Of a DNA stretch of 8,528 nt, positions 1-4,224 are shown piece after piece; within the stretch, counting starts at the first letter, position 1; every line of letters begins with the position of its first letter. A model generated the notes under the pieces. It was not told where the DNA came from and ran no database searches. It saw only the letters and a program-made list of their open reading frames with translations. The DNA is from DATLHO01 sp035539855 (GTDB lineage: Bacteria > Bacteroidota > Ignavibacteria > OLB7): contig DATLHO010000125.1 of the NCBI GenBank assembly GCA_035539855.1, forward strand, positions 1 through 8,528, read 5' to 3'. A program made the position numbers and the translations under genes.

Positions 1-110
1 GAGAGCTGCACGCAGCGCACGCCGGCAGGCTTACCGTCGGGCATGCCGGGGATCGGAGAGGTGATCGATGGGGCGATGCAGCAGGCGCCGCATCCGTCTC
101 TGCAGGTCAT
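1..110 (-). CDS. YkgJ-family cysteine cluster protein, N-terminal 36 residues (cut by window edge)
   Basis: Reading the minus strand from the ATG at 110-108 gives an open frame to the edge, starting MTCRDGCGACCIAPSI and continuing through SPIPGMPDGKPAGVRCVQL. The C-x3-C-x2-CC cluster (Cys3, 7, 10, 11), the SPIPGMP-GKPA stretch and the following RCVQL are the hallmark N-terminus of E. coli YkgJ-like proteins, a family of about 80-110 residues with a CxxxCxxCC putative Zn or Fe-S binding cluster and no firmly assigned function. A GGGAG ribosome-binding site lies 8 nt before the ATG. The gene starts 33 nt after the stop of the cysteine-rich gene at 144-380 and is probably the fourth member of that minus-strand operon. 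The remaining two thirds lie outside the window, so intactness cannot be judged. Confidence 0.85.
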   Translation of the reverse strand, partial: MTCRDGCGACCIAPSITSPIPGMPDGKPAGVRCVQL

Positions 111-143
111 TCCGAGCTCCCGATTGATCGCTCGCACGCGACC

Positions 144-380
144 TCAGTCCGCGCGATCGACCAGTCCTGTGACGCCCACCTGCTCGGCGCAGTGAGCGCA
201 GCAGTACATCTTCCCGTCGGCCTCGTTGCCGTGACCGATGATGCGGCAGCCGCAGTGCGAACAGGTCGGCGCCAGAACGTGAATCGCGCACTCGAAGCTG
301 TCGAAGACGTGGCGCTCGCCTCCGATGATCACCTCGAATGCCTTGTCGTAATCGTTGCCGCAATGCTCACAGCGTGCCAT
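144..380 (-). CDS. Small cysteine-rich zinc-ribbon / prokaryotic-metallothionein-like protein
   Basis: The gene encodes 78 residues starting MARCEHCGNDYDKAFEV. It has nine cysteines: Cys4 and 7 (CEHC), Cys31 (FECAIH), Cys40, 43 and 45 (CSHCGC) and Cys60, 61 and 64 (CCAHC), with histidines at 6, 34, 42, 50 and 63. This spacing suggests two small treble-clef or zinc-ribbon knuckles. I recognise the general protein type as a widespread conserved bacterial protein often labelled prokaryotic metallothionein or hypothetical; a true metal-storage role is unproven. The frame is open upstream, but the ATG at 380 is preferred because GAGGA lies just upstream of it and the extension is arginine/serine-rich shadow sequence. 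It follows the DinB-type gene by 64 nt and precedes the YkgJ-type gene by 33 nt, consistent with one minus-strand operon. Confidence 0.82.
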   Translation of the reverse strand: MARCEHCGNDYDKAFEVIIGGERHVFDSFECAIHVLAPTCSHCGCRIIGHGNEADGKMYCCAHCAEQVGVTGLVDRAD

Positions 381-444
381 GGTGCTTCCTCGCGATACGT
401 GGATCAATGATGATCCCACTCGCAAAGCATACGCCACGACATGC

Positions 445-987
445 TCAGGAACGCGACAGACGATCGAGCTGCCCGAGGTGATGACGCAGGTGCGCGACGT
501 AGTCGACGACGAGCCATCCGAGCGTGCCGAGACGCGACGCCTCGATGCTCGCAAAGCCGATGCGATCGAAGTTGTGCCGAGCCCGTGGGCGTGACCACTC
601 GAGCGGATCGATCCGCGCGATCACACGTGCCAGATGGCGGTTGTAGGCCGCCCAGAGCTCGATGAGCTCGTCCCATGGCTCCTCGTCGAATCCCTCCACC
701 TCGACCCACTCCTCCTGCTCGTAGCCCTCGAAGACGAGATCCTCCTCAATCTGCCCGCGCACGAAGCGTGCGTGGTTGTTCGCGGCGGAATCAATGAGGT
801 GCCCGACGATCTGCCGCGCCGACCAGCCATGCCCGTCGCCAACCGCGCCCGGATCGAGCGCAAGCAGCTTCGGTGTCACGTCGGCGACGATCCGGGCGAG
901 CTCCGCCGCGGTCTCGTCGGGTCCGCCGGCCGCGTCGCGTGATCCGGCCGCCGCGTCGGTCGAGTCGATGCTGATGTCGATTCTCAT
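445..987 (-). CDS. DinB-family (DinB_2-like) putative metal-dependent protein
   Basis: The gene encodes 180 residues. The first 25 are a low-complexity Asp/Ala/Gly-rich leader; from about residue 26 onwards it reads as a DinB/YfiT-like four-helix bundle. The signature WSARQIVGHLIDSAANNH sits at residues 55-72, and YVAHLRHHLGQL at 163-174. The expected metal-binding histidines are present: His63 on helix 2 and the His166-x3-His170 pair on the last helix. The family includes thiol S-transferases (bacillithiol or mycothiol) and many uncharacterised proteins, so substrate and reaction cannot be assigned. The start codon overlaps the yhbY stop codon by 4 nt (ATGA on the minus strand, 987-984), which strongly implies translational coupling and fixes this start. 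No truncation is visible. Confidence 0.85.
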   Translation of the reverse strand: MRIDISIDSTDAAAGSRDAAGGPDETAAELARIVADVTPKLLALDPGAVGDGHGWSARQIVGHLIDSAANNHARFVRGQIEEDLVFEGYEQEEWVEVEGFDEEPWDELIELWAAYNRHLARVIARIDPLEWSRPRARHNFDRIGFASIEASRLGTLGWLVVDYVAHLRHHLGQLDRLSRS

Positions 988-1289
988 TGTGCCTGCCTCC
1001 CGAGCTCGATGCGCCGGCGTGCCGGATCGGGATTCTCGCGGTAGAAGATCGCGACGTTGCCGATGATCGTGACGACCTCGGCTCCGATCTGCTGGGCGAT
1101 GGCCTCGCTGACGTCGCGACGCTCCTCCTTGAAATCCATGAACTTCACCTTCACGAGCTCATGGACGGTGATCGCCTGGTCGATGGAGGTGATGAGTGTG
1201 GGTGTCGGTCCCTGCTTGCCGACCTGGGCGATCGGTCGCAGGTCATGCGCCATGCGGCGCAACTGCTCGCGCTGCTGCTTGGTGATCAT
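984..1289 (-). CDS. yhbY: YhbY family RNA-binding protein (CRS1-YhbY domain)
   Basis: The gene encodes 101 residues, about the 95-105 usual for bacterial YhbY, an RNA-binding protein linked to assembly of the large ribosomal subunit. The opening MITKQQREQLRRMAHDL is the typical first helix. The GKQG loop (residues 24-27, in the QVGKQGPTP context) is the KH-like GxxG RNA-contact loop. ELVKVKF (44-50), the central helix SEAIAQQIGAEVV (61-73) and the final strand IGNVAIFYREN (76-86) complete the alpha-beta fold. An AGGAAG ribosome-binding site lies at 1298-1293, 3 nt before the ATG. It is first in the minus-strand cluster and its TGA overlaps the ATG of the DinB-type gene by 4 nt, so the downstream genes probably depend on its promoter. 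Confidence 0.93.
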   Translation of the reverse strand: MITKQQREQLRRMAHDLRPIAQVGKQGPTPTLITSIDQAITVHELVKVKFMDFKEERRDVSEAIAQQIGAEVVTIIGNVAIFYRENPDPARRRIELGRQAQ

Positions 1290-1502
1290 TCGCTTCCTGG
1301 TCTTCGCTGCGTATACTGGTGCGGCTTGGCGGCGCCGTCGCGCCGGACACTAGAATACGCAATCGGCGCTACTCCCCCGAGCTGTCGCGACCGCCTGTGA
1401 CGGACTGCGACGGCTCGCAGGCATTTCGTCGCTCTTCGCAACCGGGCACGGCGTATGCTTGCACCGCTGACGAGATCCAATCAACCACGAATCGCTCCGC
1501 TC
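1290..1502. other. Divergent intergenic region between yhbY and the GDPD lipoprotein gene
   Basis: This 213-bp stretch must hold the promoters of the minus operon and of the plus-strand lipoprotein gene. On the plus strand there are two weak candidates: TTGGCG (1326-1331), 19 nt, TAGAAT (1351-1356); and a good isolated -10, TATACT (1312-1317), without a good -35. No strong hairpin, RNA gene or extra reading frame with a plausible start is seen. An in-frame upstream ATG at 1455 would extend the lipoprotein by 16 residues but would bury its signal peptide. Confidence 0.5.
1310..1338 (-). promoter_or_regulatory. Possible promoter of the yhbY operon
   Basis: On the minus strand TATACG (1315-1310) matches the sigma-70 -10 consensus at 4 of 6 positions and lies 20 nt before the yhbY ATG, leaving room for a start near 1302 and the AGGAAG ribosome-binding site. 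At the 17-nt spacing the -35 position reads ACGGCG, a poor match. The call rests on position and the -10 only. Confidence 0.3.
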
Positions 1503-2582
1503 ATGAGGATACCGCTCGCTCTTGCGTTTGCCATGCTGTTTGTCACCGGGTGCTCCGGCGGCCGCTTCACCGGCGGCCAGTACTATGACGGTGCTCTGGA
1601 GCTCGACCGGGTGATCGAGGAATGTCCCGGCCTGACCGAGCACGCCAACGCCGTCGACACCTTTCTCGTCATCGGCCACCGGGGCGCCGCGGCGCGGGAG
1701 GTCGAGAATACGATCCCGTCGATGCGCGCCGCCGTCGAGGAAGACAGCGCCAATGCCGTCGAGATCGACCTGGTCTTCACCGCCGACGGCCAGGTCGCCC
1801 TGTGGCACGACTGGGATCCGAACTCGCCCATCTCGCTCGTGCGCGAGGGCGGACTCGAGCCCTCCGTCAAATACCGTCCGGTGTACCCCGATGCCCGGAC
1901 CGGGATGCGCAAGCCCGCCAACGAGCTCACGCTCGCGCAGCTTCGAACGCATTACGGGTACGCGCTGAAGGACACGGCCGGATCGGACGCGCGGGTCGAC
2001 GCGACGATCCCGACGTTCGAGGAGTTCGTGCGCTGGGCAGCCGCGCGGCCTCGCCTGCGCTACGTCTTCCTCGACATCAAGGCGCCCGGCTCGGATACCG
2101 CCACGGCCCATCGCATGATCATGGCGATGGAGAAGACGCTCGCGTCGATCTCGCACCGCTTCCGTCCTGTCTACCTGACGCCGGCACAGGAGGTCTACGA
2201 CGTCATCGCCTCGCACATCGACGGGGCGAATCTCTCGTTCGATCTCGATCTGCCGGGCGGCGCGGTGACCGATCCCTGCGGCATCAACTCGGCGAGCGTG
2301 GCGTTCAATCGCGGCAAGGGCTTCGCCAGCACCGTCCACCCCTTCGCCTCGACCCTGTTGCCGTGGACGACGCTGAAGCGACTGCTCGCCTGCGACGTCC
2401 GTCTGCGCGACAGCGTCGCGGCCGACGGGACGCGCTCGCCGATCGAGAAGGTTATCGCCGCCACGATCAACGAGGTCGAGAAGATGGAATGCCTGATCGG
2501 CATCGGCGTCGACGGACTGATCACCGACGATCCGAAGAAGCTGCGGCAGCTCGCGCGGCGCCTGGGCAAACGGGTCGATTGA
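1503..2582 (+). CDS. Glycerophosphodiester phosphodiesterase family lipoprotein
   Basis: The gene encodes 359 residues. A signal peptide with lipobox (LFVTGC, Cys17) predicts a lipid-anchored envelope protein, which is why the ATG at 1503 is preferred over the in-frame ATG at 1455; neither has a clear ribosome-binding site. The GDPD TIM-barrel signature is intact: IGHRG (57-61) with the catalytic-type His59 and Arg60, ENT (68-70), the metal ligands Glu88 and Asp90 in EIDL, His102-Asp103 in LWHD, the LDIK strand (190-193) with its conserved Lys, and the C-terminal GVDGLITDDP (335-344). GDPDs hydrolyse glycerophosphodiesters to glycerol-3-phosphate plus an alcohol, or related lipid substrates. 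Periplasmic phospholipid turnover or scavenging is likely, but the substrate cannot be read from sequence. Compared with minimal GDPDs of about 250 residues it has an insertion (about 104-165) between LWHD and the next strand, plus an N-terminal linker. Confidence 0.88.
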   Translation: MRIPLALAFAMLFVTGCSGGRFTGGQYYDGALELDRVIEECPGLTEHANAVDTFLVIGHRGAAAREVENTIPSMRAAVEEDSANAVEIDLVFTADGQVALWHDWDPNSPISLVREGGLEPSVKYRPVYPDARTGMRKPANELTLAQLRTHYGYALKDTAGSDARVDATIPTFEEFVRWAAARPRLRYVFLDIKAPGSDTATAHRMIMAMEKTLASISHRFRPVYLTPAQEVYDVIASHIDGANLSFDLDLPGGAVTDPCGINSASVAFNRGKGFASTVHPFASTLLPWTTLKRLLACDVRLRDSVAADGTRSPIEKVIAATINEVEKMECLIGIGVDGLITDDPKKLRQLARRLGKRVD

Positions 2583-2621
2583 GGGCGACGGCAGGATTCG
2601 GGCGGCCCGGGAGACGCCCCG

Positions 2622-2663
2622 GAAACAGTGCAGCCGGACGGCAGTGTCTGCCATCCGGCTGCA
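2622..2663 (-). terminator. Hairpin terminator of left cassette; may also stop the GDPD transcript
   Basis: There is a 16-position stem (2629-2644 with 2648-2663) with one C-A mismatch and a 3-nt loop. In the minus direction the stem is followed by ACTGTTTCC, a weak U-tract. In the plus direction there is no U-run, but the hairpin lies 47 nt after the lipoprotein stop codon, so it may act on both strands. The stem contains CAGCCGG, shared with the other two cassette hairpins. Confidence 0.6.
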
Positions 2664-2852
2664 TGGATTCGTCGGGAGCACTCCCGGCCGCGGGGGGCGT
2701 TGCCGGTGGGAGCGGGACCTCCTCGTTGATCCATTCGTTCACGATCGCGCGAGCGCTGGACCGCACTCATGTTCTGCGCGCGACGCCTTCACGAGCGGTG
2801 CCCGTGGCGCGAGGGGATCGACAGTTTGGACCCCGATCCCTCGCCGGCGCGT
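2622..2852 (-). ncRNA. Putative small RNA, left copy (A) of a three-copy family
   Basis: The predicted transcript is about 230 nt. It starts about 7 nt downstream of the -10-like element and ends in the hairpin at 2629-2663. Close to its 5' end it can form a strong stem (2809-2820 with 2834-2844, one bulged G, 13-nt loop). A perfect GGAGGTC motif on the RNA strand lies at 2722-2716. No ribosome-binding site plus start codon opens a credible peptide. It shares promoter and terminator features with the copies at 2961-3152 and 3275-3504, but the bodies are strongly diverged. I recognise no known RNA family. Transcription itself is inferred from promoter plus terminator only. Confidence 0.5.
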
Positions 2853-2858
2853 CGATCA

Positions 2859-2887
2859 ATAGGAGTCACGTCCCGGTGATCGGTCAC
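2859..2887 (-). promoter_or_regulatory. Promoter-like module of small-RNA cassette A
   Basis: On the minus strand GTGACC (2887-2882) is followed by exactly 17 nt and TCCTAT (2864-2859). The -35-like box matches TTGACA at 4 of 6 positions; the -10-like box is weak by sigma-70 standards. Support comes from conservation: the same arrangement occurs at 3159-3187 and 3511-3539. About 10 nt upstream is TTTTCCAC (2905-2898), also found upstream of module B, which could be an UP-type element or activator site. Confidence 0.5.
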
Positions 2888-2960
2888 ACGAGAGTCGGTG
2901 GAAAACTGCCGACAGGCCGGCATCCGAACACCAGTTCGAGTCACATTCGATCCTCAGGCC

Positions 2961-3006
2961 ACAAAAGAAGCGCAGCCAGGTGGGGACTAATCCACCCGGC
3001 TGCGCT
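2961..3006 (-). terminator. Intrinsic terminator of small-RNA cassette B
   Basis: The stem is 2969-2983 paired with 2992-3006 (15 positions, one A-C mismatch) with an 8-nt loop. In the minus direction it is followed by a U-rich tail, TTCTTTTGT. In the plus direction the tail would be CTATGAGAG, which does not support termination, so orientation is clear. The stem core CAGCCGG is shared with the terminators of the other two cassettes. Confidence 0.75.
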
Positions 3007-3152
3007 CTATGAGAGAGGTACTCTCGTTTTCGGTCGTCCGGTATGGGACCTCATCACCGGACGTAGTGTTCAATCAACCCGACCTCCCGGGCCGCCAATC
3101 AGCGCGCTACCTGGACGTAGCATCCGATCAGGATTGCGCGTTGCCGCGCACT
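2961..3152 (-). ncRNA. Putative small RNA, middle copy (B) of a three-copy family
   Basis: The predicted transcript of about 190 nt is nearly covered by hairpins. On the RNA strand these are, in order: TGCGCG-GCAA-CGCGCA, a GNRA tetraloop hairpin at the 5' end (3150-3135); a GCTAC/GTAGC stem; an 8-bp stem 3063-3056 with 3042-3035 presenting a 13-nt loop that contains GAGGTCC; a GAGAG/CTCTC hairpin (3025-3013); and the terminator. A GGAGGTC motif is at 3087-3081. The only codon-like continuation after it is a TTG with seven codons, so no peptide is proposed. I do not recognise a known RNA family. Confidence 0.55.
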
Positions 3153-3158
3153 CGTTCA

Positions 3159-3187
3159 GTAGGAGACCGATCGTCGCGATCGGTCAC
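3159..3187 (-). promoter_or_regulatory. Promoter-like module of small-RNA cassette B
   Basis: On the minus strand GTGACC (3187-3182), a 17-nt spacer and TCCTAC (3164-3159). The spacer and its flanks form a perfect palindrome, GACCGATCG-CGA-CGATCGGTC, which could be an operator as well as promoter spacing. TTTTCCAC lies about 10 nt upstream (3204-3197), as in module A. The module is exactly 300 bp from module A. Confidence 0.55.
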
Positions 3188-3274
3188 ATCGACTCTGTGG
3201 AAAAGCTTCGGATGGTGATCGGATGCCGCTCACGGCGCCCGTTGTCGGCCGCTGACGTGGCGCGCAGTGCGGGC

Positions 3275-3322
3275 AAAAAACAAAGACAGCCGGACGGGGA
3301 CCTACTTCCGTCCGGCTGTCTT
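3275..3322 (-). terminator. Strong intrinsic terminator of small-RNA cassette C
   Basis: A perfect 15-bp GC-rich stem (3283-3297 with 3308-3322) has a 10-nt loop. In the minus direction it runs directly into TTTGTTTTTT (3284-3275), a textbook U-tract. No minus-strand protein gene ends here, so a non-coding transcript is the simplest user. In the plus direction it is followed by TCACGTTGGG and would be poor. Confidence 0.85.
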
Positions 3323-3504
3323 CACGTTGGGGGAAGATTCTTTCGAATGATCATTTCGGTCACTGTGCGGGGCAAATCGCTTTGTGACACCGTCCGGGCA
3401 GGACGGCCGATCCGAAATGAAAGGACCTCCCTTCGTTTGAGCCGATACGAGGCCGGTTTTGGATGGCCAATGGGCGGGCCGCCGACATGGTGATTCTCGT
3501 GGAC
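3275..3504 (-). ncRNA. Putative small RNA, right copy (C) of a three-copy family
   Basis: The predicted transcript is about 230 nt, from a start near 3504 to the U-tract at 3275. The RNA strand carries GGAGGTC at 3430-3424, a CCGTCC/GGACGG hairpin downstream of it, and the terminator whose loop contains AGGTCCCC. It shares the string GGCGGCCCG with copy B. A 68-codon minus-strand frame (3508-3302) overlaps it, but its start lies at or before the predicted transcript start, has no ribosome-binding site, and runs into the terminator stem, so I do not call it coding. This copy has the strongest terminator of the three. Confidence 0.55.
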
Positions 3505-3510
3505 TCACTA

Positions 3511-3539
3511 GTTAGAGACCGAAGGCTACGGTCGGTCAC
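3511..3539 (-). promoter_or_regulatory. Promoter-like module of small-RNA cassette C
   Basis: On the minus strand GTGACC (3539-3534), a 17-nt spacer and TCTAAC (3516-3511), the best -10 match of the three (4 of 6). The spacer has a partial GACCGA/TCGGTC palindrome like that in module B. An A/T run (3552-3558) lies just upstream where an UP element could sit. The module is divergent from the plus-strand gene starting at 3603, so the 60 bp between them probably serves both directions. Confidence 0.5.
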
Positions 3540-3602
3540 ATGCGCATGGCATTTTTTTCGCACATCTTCCGTTCGGCTACAAATCACGGGGATTCTCCTC
3601 TC

Positions 3603-4142
3603 ATGACTCGATCGATCACCCTCTGCGGGCTCCTGCTGGTCGCCGCCGCCATCTCGGCGAGCGCCCAGGACGAGCCCCGGTTCCGCACTGTTCCGTGGAC
3701 CGTCTTCGGCGGCGCAGGAACCGACTTCGACTCCTACAGCCTCACGCTCGGCGCCCGCCGCGGTCCGTGGGGACTGGGCGTCGGCTACCGTCACGACACG
3801 AAGCTCGAGCTGCCCGTTTACGCGACCGATGGCGCGCCCGCGGTCGTTGCGGAGGAGCGAAGCTTCGCCGTCACCGCCTTCGGCGTCGACCTCTATACCG
3901 CGCAGGCGCTCGCCGACATCATCAACGGCTATGCGACGATCGGCGGCTACGCCGACATCAACACCGTGCTCGCGCGCGACTCGACCGGCGCCTGGTACCG
4001 GTCGGAGAAAAGTCCGGACTGGACCAACGCGCGCGTCGCATACGGCGCCGGGCTCGAGATCGCACCGCTCGACTGGCTCGTCGTCGGCCTCGGCTATCAT
4101 TCGGTGCGCGGGTTCAATCTCCATCTCGGCTATACGTGGTAA
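3603..4142 (+). CDS. Exported small outer-membrane beta-barrel-like protein
   Basis: The gene encodes 179 residues. The signal peptide MTRSITLCGLLLVAAA-ISASA predicts cleavage at A21|Q22. The rest alternates polar and hydrophobic or aromatic residues in strand-like blocks separated by Gly/Asp turns (for example YSLTLGARRG, GLGVGYRHD, SFAVTAFGVDLYT, YATIGGYADI, ARVAYGAGLEI, WLVVGLGYHS). It ends in FNLHLGYTW, the terminal aromatic signature of a BAM-inserted last strand. Function is unknown; I recognise no specific family. The start at 3603 is preferred over the in-frame ATG at 3540 because it begins a clean signal peptide. TACAAA (3578-3583) is a possible -10 just upstream, and there is no strong ribosome-binding site. 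It is followed after 82 nt by the large repeat protein, probably in the same transcript. Confidence 0.7.
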   Translation: MTRSITLCGLLLVAAAISASAQDEPRFRTVPWTVFGGAGTDFDSYSLTLGARRGPWGLGVGYRHDTKLELPVYATDGAPAVVAEERSFAVTAFGVDLYTAQALADIINGYATIGGYADINTVLARDSTGAWYRSEKSPDWTNARVAYGAGLEIAPLDWLVVGLGYHSVRGFNLHLGYTW

Positions 4143-4224
4143 ACTCCGTCGCCCGGCGGCTCCGGGCCACGTCCGCGCCTCGCTTCCCCACGCGGTTCGT
4201 CCTCTCTCCTCTCCCTTCAACGAC

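Larger units (their letters stand above)
2583..3602. other. 1-kb gene-free region holding three small-RNA-like cassettes
   Basis: No reading frame here has a credible start, ribosome-binding site and protein-like composition. Frames that cross it are extensions or shadows rich in Arg, Ser and Pro. The region is instead organised as three minus-strand cassettes (promoter-like module, structured body, terminator-like hairpin), annotated individually. The -10-like elements of the left and middle cassettes are exactly 300 bp apart, and those of the middle and right ones 352 bp apart. Confidence 0.7.

Noticed and set aside
1350..2681. 443-codon minus-strand frame opposite the GDPD gene
   Set aside because: It is an antisense shadow; the plus strand carries the intact lipobox and all GDPD motifs.
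3335..3363. A fourth GTGACC on the minus strand (3363-3358) with GAATCT at 17-nt spacing
   Set aside because: The -10 does not match the other three, and a transcript from it would meet the cassette C terminator almost at once. It is probably chance.
1622..3493. 623-codon plus-strand frame crossing the GDPD gene and the gene-free kilobase
   Set aside because: It is a frame-shifted shadow of the GDPD gene that happens to stay open; composition is Arg/Pro/Gly-rich, and it runs antisense through all three cassettes and their hairpins.
3302..3508. 68-codon minus-strand frame within cassette C
   Set aside because: There is no ribosome-binding site, it ends inside the terminator stem, its composition is random-like, and copies A and B have no counterpart.
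2583..3602. tRNA or rRNA genes in the hairpin-rich region
   Set aside because: No cloverleaf, T-loop or anticodon-arm signature, and no rRNA-like conserved string was recognised.
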